Source of the DNA: Furcasterigmium furcatum
Taxonomy: Eukaryota > Ascomycota > Sordariomycetes > Glomerellales > Plectosphaerellaceae
DNA length: 64,000 bases
Assembly: GCA_001599815.1 (NCBI GenBank)
Contig: BCIA01000004.1
Coordinates: 684,862 to 748,861, forward strand
Reading direction: 5' to 3'
Part shown: piece after piece, positions 1-10,319 of the stretch
Layout: each line of letters starts with the position of its first letter
How positions within the stretch are numbered: the stretch's first letter is position 1
Notes under the pieces: generated by a model
Told to the model about the DNA's origin: nothing
Seen by the model: only the letters and a program-made list of their open reading frames with translations
Database searches by the model: none
Made by a program: the position numbers and the translations under genes

Positions 1-719
1 GACTCTTCCTCCATCGCCAGAAAAGGGTTCCAGGTTGCCGGCTTTAAAGACACGACGCGTCTGCCCGTGCGCGCGGCGTTCGGTGATGTTCGAATAGGAC
101 CCGAAGTACGAAGCCGCGTGCCCCGCCAACAGAGATGGGGATCGCTGTCTTTTACGACGAGGCCGAGCTGGCTTGAAGACATCGTCAACTAGCCACTAGG
201 GTAACCATGCTAGCGGCGCGGGGCCGGGATGCCATCGGTCTCGCCCCGAGGTTCGGGTCCGGCGTCTCCACATTTCCCCCCGCGATCATGCCCAAGTAGG
301 ACGGGGGTCGGTCTCGGTACGAGCACGAATCTGGGGACCCCGCGTGAGATGTCCCCGACATTCTCCCTCGTGCAGCTGTCAAGCTTGCCCGATGTAGCCC
401 CCAAGACGCGCTGTTGGTCTGGGGAAGTTGGAGACGTTCCGGGAGAGACGCCTCGCTCATACTCGGGCGAAGCTGGACCGACGGAGCTTGGGGAAACAAG
501 AAGGCAAGTACTGAACCAGAGTGGCGCACTGCGACACGACCTGATGGGAGACCTTATTAGTCTGATACTCTAGCGATAGCTCTTATTACCTATCCTATCT
601 TGCTTTACTTAGCTAGGTATCTCAACACCACCATAGGCAGCGTAGCTAGGTGTATCTCAAACTATAACGATAGCGTAGGGAGAGATAACGATGAGCTGGC
701 TGCGCGCGCAGAGCTCTGT
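1..719. other. Gene-free left edge, downstream of the NLR gene
   Basis: No convincing gene. Positions 200-530 are GC-rich and open in several frames on both strands, with proline/serine/arginine-rich translations typical of chance open frames. Positions 560-690 turn AT-rich and hold a short imperfect direct repeat: TAGCTAGGT at 610-618 and 643-651, each followed by TATCTCAA or ATCTCAA. The stretch probably contains the 3' UTR of the minus-strand NLR gene that ends at 720. Confidence 0.5.
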
Positions 720-3700
720 TCACTCAGAACCAACTTTTAATATAAGGACCTGCCCCGACCGAGAACCCAGGCAAATCTTGTTCCGCCATACTGCTTTCAC
801 GAGATGGCTCTGTTCAACGGGGATCCGAAAGAGCTTTCGCCCATCGTCCACGACCCAGTCCTCTTGCACCGTGATGTGGGCTTGGCGTGTTTTCTCAGCA
901 GAGGCCTCCTGACGAAGATGCTCCGGAAGGGGGATGTTCTGCTGATCTTTGTGAATAGAAAGCCCGTCTGGCGTGAAACCCAGTGCTGCCCCCTTGGTTC
1001 GAAACCACCGTCTCTCTGCGTCGTTGTTAGGCGAGAGTGTGCCGCGGGATTCTCCCGTAGACGTATCGTAAAAGTTGATCCAACTAGCCCCTGTGGTGAC
1101 GAGTAGCTTTCCATCCGGGGAGAACGCTACGGCGTTGCTCTCGGAATCGGGAACAAATTCAGCACGGCAGCTTCCTGACTTTGTCTCCCAAAGTCGTATG
1201 ACTTTGCCCCTCGAAACAGACGCAATCAGTGTCCCGTCTGGGGAAAACAGCGCGTGGTCTATCCAGCTGTGGTGACCCCGGAGAACGTGGGAATAGGTTC
1301 CAGTTGCCGTGTCCCACAGCCGTACCGTGTGATCCTTGAATACCAGAGCTAGTATTTTTCCGTCAGGGGAGTAGCAAGCCTCGCGGATAGCATCGTCGTC
1401 GCCACCAAGTATGTGGCTGCATTCGAGTGTCCCTAGATCCCAAAGCCAAACAGTCGTATAGGAGCATATTGTTGCAAGTTGTTTCCCGTCCGGGGCAAAG
1501 ACGGCGGGAGTCAGGGAATCAGAAAAATCCCCTAGAGTCGCATGGCATGCGCCTGTTTCCGTATTCCAAAGTCTCGATGTGCCATCTATAGACCATGATG
1601 CTACAAGCATCCCATCTGGCGAGAAGCAAACGCCAGAGACGGGTCGAGAATGTCGCTCAAGCTTGTGTTGCCTTTTCGCTTGTTTCACTTCCCACAGTCT
1701 CGCTGTTGAATCAAAAGAGCCTGAAGCGAGCGTCTTCCCATCCGGCGAGATGGCCACTTCCGACACCAAGTTGGTATGGCCCTCGAGTTCGGCGCGGTGG
1801 CTTGCCTCGAGAGGCACCGTCGGAAACTGGGGGTCGTCCCATGCCAAATCCCACAACTGGATGTCGTTGCCCGAAGCAAGGGCAATAACATGATGCTTCG
1901 ACCAGACCATGCTTGAACCGCCCCCGTGCCGGCCAAGTTGTATCGTGAAAATGCAGTATCCTTCCGTATTCCACAATCTTATAGTCCCATCTATGGAATA
2001 GGACGCAAGGAGCCCCTTGATGGTGGGTGAAAAGGTGATGCTTCTGACCGCCTTAGAATGGCCCTCGAGCTTTCGTATAAATGGTTGTGCCCCCAGGCGA
2101 GGCGGCACTGCCCACAGCCGTATAGCAGTACTGTTCCGTGATGCCGTTGCGAGTATTGCGTCTTGGGGCGAGAAGGCCACAGATGTGACCACTTCATGGT
2201 GGCCTAATGCAGCGCAGCACGCCCAAGTGGTCGTCTCCCACAGACGCACCGTTTTGTCCCGAGACGCTGTTGCGAGAAGTGTCTGGTCTGGTGAAAAGGC
2301 GATGGCTTCGACCACGGAAGAATGGCCGCTCAGCGACGTTCGATATGTTTTCGTCGCCACATCCCAGAGACGTACCGTCCAGTCCGACACTGCCAATGCA
2401 AGCAATTGACCGTCGGGCGAGAATGTCACGGCCATCGCATCGAGAGGAGACAGATGACTGACCGTCAGACAGACTCCGGTAGCTGTTTCCCACAACCGTA
2501 CGGTGCCATCAGAAGCTGCCGATGCGAGTGTTTGTCCGTCCGGCGCGAACGCCACACTGTAGATATTCTCCCTCGGGGAGTGGCCCTCGAGCGCTACGAG
2601 ACAAGGATCCCATTGTGCTGCTCGTCGTGACAGCATTGTCACGCCTGTGTTCTCTTGCCTGGCGAAGTTCAGTCGCACGAGACACTCTTCTGGCGCAAAC
2701 AGCAGTGCTGAGGAGTACAATTGTAGAGGTGTGTCGACAACAACGAATCGAAACCGCAGCACAAATCGTCTAGCGTCGCGTAGAAACTGGGACAGAGGGC
2801 CCTCGGGTGACTACAGGACCGGATCCGTCAGTCTAGGCAACAACAGTCTTCTGATGAAACTTACGACAGTGTGGGACTGGAGTTTGGTGATTAACCACAC
2901 GCAGTCGGCATATTCTTGCATGAGTATCATAGCCTCCAGCCAGTGAAGGAGGTGCTTCTTCAGAAACCGGTGCACGTCTCCGTCATCTGCGGCCTGCTGT
3001 CGGCCCTGATCAAGGTGATCAACCCAGTACCTACAAGCGTACTGCAGTTGCGGCGGAACGTGCGCCGCGAGCGCCTCGCCGTTGACCTCGTCGGTGCGAG
3101 CAGCTGGTTCCTTGAGGCCACAGATGTCTCGACGAAGGCTGTTTTCCATGACGCGGAGGCAGTCAGACGCCAGCTGCTGATGAATCTTACCCTCTTCAAT
3201 CCAAAAGGGGCTCTGTCCTTTCTTCCCAGGGTCCACGAGGAACTCGCGAAAGGATAAGTGCAGCACCTGAACGGGCATGTCTCCATCATCGGGCACTTGC
3301 AGAACCGAGTTCAGCGCGTCAAGCTGGAGTCGGACGTAGCTCACTCGCCGCCCAAGGAGGCGTGACAGCGAATGTATCGAGAGGGGACGCATGAGCAAGA
3401 CTATGGTTCCTACCACAGCCCGAAAGTCGTCCAGCCACTCCTCTCTGTCTTCGTTGTCTTGTTCTTGAAGCAAGTCTTCCAACACCGTGAAGTACAGCTG
3501 ATCAACCTGATCCAGGGTGGATTTGCCACTGAGGATAATTCTGTTGAGCTTGACGTTCGGATTGGCTCCCTTTGTTCCGATATAACGACACATTGTTGCG
3601 GCAAAGATGAAAAGCGGCGTGGCGAGCTGGACGAGAACAGAAGTCTGCCCTGCTGTTGGCCAAGGTGACTCCAATCCCCGTTGCTTTCGTATCACTCTCA

Positions 3701-5532
3701 GTTCGTGGTTAATGAAGAGCCTGATGTCTCGGTCGATGATGGGGCGAGGAATCTGATGAAGCAGGAAATCCTGGTGCGTGCCGTCCGGCATCTCCTTGAA
3801 CCCGAGCCGGATGTGAAAGTCCGGCCTGCTGGTGACGAAGATCCGCAGTGGTTTGGAACCCAACCGGCCTGTTTGGGCCAGAGACTTGAGGATTACACCA
3901 GCGCTTTGCTCCTCCTGACACTCATCGAGAGCGTCGATGACAATGACGCGAGCTGATGACCGCCATTGATCCTGCCGCATGGAAAGCAGTGGTTGCAGGA
4001 TCAGCTTCTCAAACTGCTCCGCCAGTGTTCTCTATGAGATATCCGGATCTGCACGCAGTGCCTTCCGGACGGCGGGCTCCAGGGAGGGCTCGGCCCTGAG
4101 CAACTCCGCAGCAATGGTCGTGACGAATCTTGCGGCCTTGCCACGGTGACTGTCGCCTTTCTTGAAGAAGAAGCTCGCGCCCAGTTCGCCGCGGCTGGCA
4201 AAGGACTGCGCAAGAGTTCGGGCGATCGTTGACTTGCCAGTCCCAGCCATCCCGCTCAGCCAGAAAATCGGCCTGTCGCTGGTGCTGGCGGCCCAGCCCT
4301 CGATTGTCTGCAACAGCTCTGCACGGGTCTCTGGCAGACAGCGGGCATTGTGTTCTTCCGCATGAGAGCTGAAAGAAGCCCCGGACGCGATAGGCAGCTT
4401 TGCCAGATCGAGATCTTGACGCACAGCCTTGGTGGCGGCATTGGCATCATCGAGGGTGACCTTCAACGACTGCACCGATTGTTCAACTGTTCTAGAGTTA
4501 GAGCCGAGAAAAAGATGATTCGCATGAGTTAGACTGACGCGAGCCGAGAATCTCTCTCACAGGCTTCTCCCTCTCCACCTGCCTTGGTGAGATTTGCAGC
4601 AAGAGGTCTTTAGCATATGCTGCCGCCGTCATCGCCGCATAGCCCTGCCAGGCTTTCTGCTTGTGGGAGTCGCAGTAGTCGCTAATGCCACGAATGACCA
4701 GGCAAGGAAACAGGTTCATGAGCCCGGCGGCCTCCATCTCGAAGCACAGGACGCCTTCTTCCGCAACAAGCCTGTCTCGTAGCTGGGCATTCTTCATGAC
4801 AGTATTTGCGCTCGCAATCAGGCCGTAGTGGACTGCGGGATCGTCCTCGTCCTCGGCCCGAGGAGCCCGAGCTACCATATTGTCGGGGTCGCTGGTGCAT
4901 TCAGCTGTGCCACAATCACCAGAACCACTAGGATGAAGGACGTGAGAGCGAAAGAGGCGGTCCGTCTCCGAAGCTGGCTTCGCATAGCCCCTGCGCAGTC
5001 GCGGGAATTTGGCCAAGGCGGACTGTACCGAAGCCTCGAGGTCGTGCCCTTCGAGCTCATACTGGCTCGCGAGAGCTCTCATGGCAATCAGCAGCGCTTG
5101 TGGCGGCTGGTTTAGTGACCCGGTCCTCTGGAACTGGTCGTCGGCTTGCAGGGCTTTTCCAACGTCGTACTGAATGACGCCCCCGTGGCCGTCGCCACGC
5201 GCGCTCACGACGACGTCGCCAAGTCGAATGTCATGCTTGCTGCTCGGGGCGCCGCCGCCGATGCCAACCATCAGGCCGAAGCGGATGTTGGGAAACGTGC
5301 GGGCCATGTCTTTGGCGACGGTGGCCGCGTTGACGAGACCATATTGCGGCAGCACGGCGAGGACGACGTTATGCTTTCCGATCCGACCAAGCTCGTAGCT
5401 GTTATCATCGTTGTCCGGCGCGGGGTCGAGATCGTGCTTATCGTGCTTCTCGTCCAGGAAGGCCCGGGCTGCAGTGAGCTCCGTGGTCAAGGCGCAGATC
5501 CAGCCGACGGTGTAGTCGGAGGGATCCGGCAT
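720..5532 (-). CDS. PNP-NACHT-WD40 NLR-like receptor with an in-frame UAG
   Basis: Fungal NOD-like receptor, about 1568 codons. An N-terminal purine nucleoside phosphorylase/uridine phosphorylase domain (residues about 5-330; FEMEAAG motif) is followed by a NACHT NTPase with P-loop GMAGTGKST at about 410-418 and Walker B VIVIDALDE. About 12 WD40 blades (about 945-1430) follow, then a short C-terminal tail. Two introns are inferred: 4487-4538 (donor GTCAGT, branch CTAAC) and 2811-2864 (donor GTAAGT, acceptor TAG). With both removed the frame is continuous except for one TAG at 4032-4034 (codon 483), between P-loop and Walker B. I found no intron with acceptable signals that would remove it. 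Start ATG 5532 opens directly into the PNP domain; no earlier in-frame ATG fits. In this family the WD40 part senses a ligand, NACHT oligomerises and the N-terminal domain is the effector. The blades are well diverged, unlike the near-identical repeats of HET-E/HET-D. Either a null allele or a recoded gene. Confidence 0.88.
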
Positions 5533-6366
5533 CGCGAGGTGACTGTCTGGATGCCCAGTATGGCGCGGTGGTCGGGCGAGAATGAGTTGCGCTCGGCTCG
5601 AGCGGGGAAGTCCGTCACTTGCGATGGAAATTTGCCGTAGTGACGAAGACAGGGGACACAAAACTGGCCTGGCCATTCACAGTTGGGTTCTCTGTTCCTG
5701 TGGGTGGATTGGTGGTCAGATTCATACATCGGACGATGCAGGTCAGCCGTCCTAGGAATGCTGCATTGCCAAGAGTGACGCTGCGTTGCCTCCATGATGG
5801 GAATAGATACAATCTTTGGAGATATAATACTGGCTCTAACATATTGATTTGTCGATTCTCAGGCTCAACTATACCAGGAGCACCCTTCATGTGTGCGGTG
5901 CGCCGGATTGATATGCAGGGGCCGTTGTTGGTAGTATGCGGACGGGCCAGACCCGGAAGAGCGGTGCTAACTAAACGTATGACCCTTGGCCTCTGTTGAG
6001 ACAATGAAGCTTGGCGCTCGGATCAGGACAGGCATATTGTGCTTCCCATCGAACACAGACCAGTCGGCTGCCGAATGACATTTCGCGGCTTCCTCGATGC
6101 ATCCTGCGACGATGAGTTTGCTGTCGTTGAGCCCGCGACAAGAAGAGGAGGAATGGCGTCATTTCTGCTTTACCTGAGTCGGATAAGTAAGCGAGCGAGG
6201 TTCTGACTAGTGCCTGGATCAGGGGTCAAGTCGACCCCGAAATGTGACTCAGTCCCGATGTTGACCATGATCTAAAGACTCACAGATTGGGGATATATCA
6301 CACCCCGGCTCCTAACCATATTCTTTCACGTTGAAATCGAGCAAATTCGAGCCCATCGTCGCCATC
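5533..6366. promoter_or_regulatory. Divergent intergenic region between NLR and NAT genes
   Basis: 834 bp between the divergent start codons of the NLR (minus) and N-acetyltransferase (plus) genes. It must hold both promoters. Open frames in it, such as one over 5619-5999, lack recognisable domains. I see no clear TATA box or strong repeat. Confidence 0.5.
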
Positions 6367-7366
6367 ATGGCCTCAGCATACTCCTCAGAACAAGTGAGGC
6401 TTTTCCTGGAATACGTTGAATTGCCGCCGCACAGGCACGACTCGCCCCCCGATCTTGAGCTGCTCAAGTTACTCCATGTCCATACCATCGCAAAACTGCC
6501 CTACGAGAATCTCTCACTGCATTACAACCCGTTGCATACCATCGACCTGGACCCTCAATGGCTCTTCCAGAAGACCGTCATCAACAACAGGGGCAGAGGC
6601 GGCTTCTGCATGGAAGTCGCCATTCTGTACAACCACATCCTCCGCGCACTGGGCTTTGACGCCTACACCGCCGGAGTGCGCACGCGGCCGAGAACTGAAG
6701 GCGTCCCGCGTGGGGATTTCCCAGGCTGGTAAGTACTTCGCCGCCCCCAATTCGAGGCGTTCTGTAGGTAACGTAGCATGATCCAGGGGCCATATCGTCA
6801 ATATCGTGACGTTCCCGGACGGCTCCAAGTACCACTCGGACGTTGCATTCGGCGGCGACGGCGCGACGATGCCCATGCCCCTCAAGGACGGCCTCGTCCA
6901 CCGGAACCTTGGCGCGCAGCAGATCCGCCTCGTGCGCGACTGGTTGCCCTCGCAGGCCCACAGGTCCGAGGCGTCCAAGCTGTGGCTCTACGAATACCGA
7001 AATGGCGAGGACAAGGAGTGGAACTCGTTTTATGCGTTTGCCGAGATCGAGTTCCTGCAGACGGACTGGGGCGTTGTGAACTACTGGATGTGTAACCATC
7101 CCGACAGCAACCAGGTGCGCAATCTGCTCGTTGTCAAGTTCCTGCGGCGAGCCAAGGATGGCGGCGCGGAGGGCGAGCAGGAGATCTACGGGAAACGAAT
7201 GCTGGTGAATAGTGTGGTGAAGGAGAATCTCGGCGGAAAGACGAAGACCGTCCAGACTTGTGCCACGGAGGCCGAGCGTGTCGATGTTCTCGAGACATTT
7301 CTCAACATTACGCTGCTTGAGAGTGAAAAGCTGGCGATCCACGAGACACCAGTGAAACTGGGTTAG
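6367..7366 (+). CDS. Arylamine N-acetyltransferase (NAT)
   Basis: Transfers an acyl group from acyl-CoA to arylamines, arylhydroxylamines or hydrazines through a cysteine intermediate; cytosolic. The spliced protein has 313 residues, close to the family norm. The catalytic triad is visible: Cys81 in RGRGGFCME, His123 in GHIVNIV and Asp139 in HSDVAFGG. One 58-nt intron (6729-6786, GTAAGT...CAG) splits the Trp121 codon just before the catalytic His. ATG 6367 is the first in-frame ATG after the upstream stop. In Fusarium, NAT homologues such as FDB2 malonylate aminophenols made from plant benzoxazolinones; whether this enzyme prefers acetyl- or malonyl-CoA cannot be told by eye. Its 3' end faces the oxidoreductase gene 94 bp away, and its 5' end is divergent from the NLR. 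Confidence 0.95.
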
Positions 7367-7460
7367 AGTCGGTGGCCATGACATTTGCCAAGGAAAGATG
7401 AGTAAATTATTCTGGAGCGTCTATAGACTCCCTATCATTGATAGAGCCCATCATGAATCA

Positions 7461-9026
7461 TTACGCATGCCCGTTCTGCCCGTTCTGCCCGTTTACTTTC
7501 TTGGCACCGTTTGTCCTCGCCTCAGAGATGTTCTTCCACCACGCATCCCAGCTGACGACCTTGCCCTCTTTTCTTGCCTCCTCTGCTGCAAACACCACCG
7601 CGTGGCTTCTCACAGCTTCTTCTAACGAGCAGCCCATGAACTCATTCTGGGCCCTGACCACATCCCACCCCTCATTCTTGACCATGTCCACGGCTGAGAT
7701 GAACTGCCGCGCAAGCCCCAAGTCACCGCCACCGTGGTGTGATTCTTCCAACTTGGGTTGGTACGTCTTCTTCTCGCCCGTGTTGAAATCCTCAACAGTG
7801 ATGGTCTTGGAGTCCGCGTGTATCTCCCCCTCCGTGCCGTAGATGTACGAGTACCGCTCACAGATCTTCTTCGTCGAAGCCGCCATGTGCAACGTCGCCT
7901 GCTTGCCGAGCTTCATGCCCCCGGGAGCCGACGCGCTGGGCTCGTCGTCCCACGTAAACGTGACGAACTGGTCATCGCACACGTCGTTGTCGGACTCGAA
8001 CACGCAGCGCCCGAACCATGGCCTGGCAGCCACCTGCTCGTCCGGCGTCGACTCATCGTAGTCCTCGGCCAGCTTCGCCGCCATCATGTCCTGCGCGGCG
8101 GCCATGTTCGGCGCATCCTCGATCTCGGGAACCACAATCTTCACGGGCCACCCCCTGTTCGTGGTCCCGAGCCCCGCGAGCTTCGGCCCGAGATACACGT
8201 TCTTGGCGCTGTACTTGCACCCCTCGTCGCCGAGGGGGCACTTCATGCAGTTCGTGGCATTGCCGGCCGCCGCCGGCTTGCGCGCCTTGCGGTACCCGTG
8301 CAGCGCGCCGGTCGAGGAGATCTTGGACGGCAGGTGGAACTCGCCGGTGCCCGCCTTGAACGGCGCCGAGAGCATCCAGAGCAGCAGGTCGACGTCGTGG
8401 CAGCTCTTCGTCAGCAGGCTGGGGGCCGTGGCCGACTCCCGGCGCCAGTTGCCGCGGACATACGAGTGGGCAAAGTGCCACCACCCCACGGGCTCGGTGT
8501 GCTCGATGGAGACGACGTCGCCGATGACGCGGTCCGAGAGCAGCAGCTTGCGCAGGAGGATGTTGTGCGGGCTGTACCGCAGGACGTGGCCAATGGAGAA
8601 GAGCGTCCCCGAAGAGTCCATGGCGTCGTACATCTCCAGGCAGTCCTGGAGGGTGGTGGCGAGCGGCTTCTCGCACATGACATGCAGCCCCAGGGGCGCG
8701 AGTCCGACCACGACGTCCCTGTGCATCTCGTCGAGGACGCAGATGAAGGCGGCGTCAACCCCGGGCGGGACGTCGGCGTCGCCTGCCGCGGCGCGCTCGC
8801 GGCGACGGGTCTCGTAGGCGAGGAAGTCTCTCCAGTCGGCGAAGGACTGGTCCTCGGCTGGGTCTGCCGTGCCCCAGATGAAGGAGCGGCCAAACTCGTC
8901 ACGCTTGAATGGCACTGGCTCGGCGACGGCGGCGACGATGCCGTCGGTGTAGGTCTTGATGGCACGGGCGTAGGCGTGGCCGCGGGAGCCGCCGCCTATG
9001 ACAATGACGCGTGGTGGTGAGGACAT
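7461..9026 (-). CDS. Gfo/Idh/MocA-family NAD(P)-dependent oxidoreductase
   Basis: Intronless, 521 residues. The N-terminal Rossmann fold begins RVIVIGGGSRGHAYARA (dinucleotide-binding loop). The family signature CEKPLATT contains the catalytic-site lysine. The C-terminal half carries the substrate-binding sheet, with a CHDVDLLLWML segment and the conserved GWWHFAHSYVRGNWR. A cysteine cluster, CMKCPLGDEGC (C-x2-C-x6-C), lies in the insert before NVYLGP. Members oxidise sugars, inositols or related polyols. The substrate is not evident; the nearest familiar annotations are StrI-like or generic oxidoreductases. ATG 9026 is chosen because no in-frame ATG precedes it and it sits immediately before the Rossmann strand. 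Confidence 0.9.
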   Translation of the reverse strand: MSSPPRVIVIGGGSRGHAYARAIKTYTDGIVAAVAEPVPFKRDEFGRSFIWGTADPAEDQSFADWRDFLAYETRRRERAAAGDADVPPGVDAAFICVLDEMHRDVVVGLAPLGLHVMCEKPLATTLQDCLEMYDAMDSSGTLFSIGHVLRYSPHNILLRKLLLSDRVIGDVVSIEHTEPVGWWHFAHSYVRGNWRRESATAPSLLTKSCHDVDLLLWMLSAPFKAGTGEFHLPSKISSTGALHGYRKARKPAAAGNATNCMKCPLGDEGCKYSAKNVYLGPKLAGLGTTNRGWPVKIVVPEIEDAPNMAAAQDMMAAKLAEDYDESTPDEQVAARPWFGRCVFESDNDVCDDQFVTFTWDDEPSASAPGGMKLGKQATLHMAASTKKICERYSYIYGTEGEIHADSKTITVEDFNTGEKKTYQPKLEESHHGGGDLGLARQFISAVDMVKNEGWDVVRAQNEFMGCSLEEAVRSHAVVFAAEEARKEGKVVSWDAWWKNISEARTNGAKKVNGQNGQNGHA

Positions 9027-9593
9027 GATGAGTGAGCTATGAATCAAGCAAGTTGAAAGACAATGCCAGGCCAGGGACTCGGAAGACGGCGAGGCTCCGA
9101 GGACTTAAGTAGCGGGTGATGGAAAGGCGGCTGCCTGCAGCACATGCGATTGTGTCTAACGGCTTTGAGATCAGCGGTAGATGGAGCTGAAGATCCCATG
9201 AATAAAGGGATCAGGCAGACAAAGAATGCAAGTAATCATCGGGATGTTTCGTCCGCCAAAGACGCCTCGTTTGATGAATGTGACGTTACGGTCAACACTT
9301 TGGGCAGTGAACAGCTCAGCTAGGCCCAGGGGCTGAGAGCCCAGGCCCTGGAATGTGGCTATCCAATAAGAAGGCCATGATTACTTAGCGGGGTTTTGCA
9401 GGGAGCTCACCTCGGTGAGACTCGGGGTGGCTCGGTGAGTCCAGGTGCCAATTACTCAAACTTCGTCATTCATCGTCGTCACTCTACACTCACCCTCGCC
9501 TCCTCGTCTCAAAACACCGCGGCCTTCAAATTGTACTTCCGGGTCATAAACCCCAAGTACCAAAAGACCAATACATACCAGCTCAAACCGAAC
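9027..9593. promoter_or_regulatory. Divergent intergenic region, oxidoreductase / REX2
   Basis: 567 bp between two divergent start codons. A TGACGTTA element (CRE-like half palindrome) lies near 9281. No TATA box is obvious on either strand. No small gene is supported, although the frame upstream of the REX2 ATG stays open for some distance without an ATG. Confidence 0.45.
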
Positions 9594-10319
9594 ATGGAAT
9601 TCTTCAAGAGCAGCAGGTCGGTCCCCGCGACGGGAACCTCTGATGATGCACCGCTCGTCTGGATCGACTGCGAGGTGAGTACTCGGACATCCATTTTCAC
9701 TCGACACCATTTCCGACGCATTCATCAGATGACGGGACTGGACCCCGACAAGGAGGAGATTCTCGAGATCCACTGCCTCATCACAACCGGCACCCTAGAG
9801 CCCCTCGACACCGAGGGCTGGGGCACCGTCGTCCACTTCCCGGCCTCACGACTCGACCAGATGGGCGAGTGGTGCACCGAGACACACGCCCGCACCGGCC
9901 TCACCCAGGCCGTCCTCGACTCCTCCACGACCCCCGAAGAGGCCGCCGCCGGCCTCCTCGACTACGTCAAGCGCCACGTCCCCAAGTCCCGCGTCGCCCT
10001 CCTCGCGGGCAACAGCGTGCACGCCGACCGCGCATTCCTCGCGAAAGGGCCCTACGCCAAGGTCCTCGAGCACCTGCACTATCGCATCCTCGACGTGAGC
10101 TCCATCAAGGAGGCGGCCAGGCGGTGGTGCCCTCCGGGCGTCCTGGCCGGCGCGCCGGCCAAGTCGGGCACGCATCGCGGGCGGGAGGACATTCTCGAGA
10201 GCATCCAGGAGGCCAAGTACTACCGCGACGTGATCTTTGGGGAGACGTGGCGGAAGAGTGCAGAGACGCCTGCGAGCGAGACGGACGCGGATGAGGCGTG
10301 GGCTGATAACCTGATGTGA
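9594..10319 (+). CDS. REX2: Oligoribonuclease, DEDDh 3'-5' exonuclease (REX2)
   Basis: Degrades 2-5 nt RNA fragments to mononucleotides; the yeast homologue Rex2 acts in mitochondria. Motif Exo I is WIDCE|MTGLD, with a 54-nt intron (9675-9728, GTGAGT...CAG) exactly between E and M. Exo II is NSVHADRAFL and Exo III is HRGREDILESI (the DEDDh His and Asp). Spliced length is 223 residues. The chosen ATG (9594) is the first in-frame ATG and leaves an N-terminal extension of about 26 residues before Exo I that could serve as a short mitochondrial presequence (KSSRSV...). The intron is a multiple of three with no stop, so the unspliced frame also stays open. Confidence 0.93.
   Translation: MEFFKSSRSVPATGTSDDAPLVWIDCEVSTRTSIFTRHHFRRIHQMTGLDPDKEEILEIHCLITTGTLEPLDTEGWGTVVHFPASRLDQMGEWCTETHARTGLTQAVLDSSTTPEEAAAGLLDYVKRHVPKSRVALLAGNSVHADRAFLAKGPYAKVLEHLHYRILDVSSIKEAARRWCPPGVLAGAPAKSGTHRGREDILESIQEAKYYRDVIFGETWRKSAETPASETDADEAWADNLM

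Noticed and set aside
2811..2864. TAG at 2811-2813 as a second nonsense codon in the NLR
   Set aside because: It is the acceptor of a well-formed 54-nt intron (GTAAGT donor, CTGAC branch) that keeps the frame when removed.
7758..9020. 420-codon plus-strand open frame opposite the oxidoreductase
   Set aside because: Antisense shadow; Arg/Val/Gly-rich with no domain, while the minus strand has full Gfo/Idh/MocA motifs.
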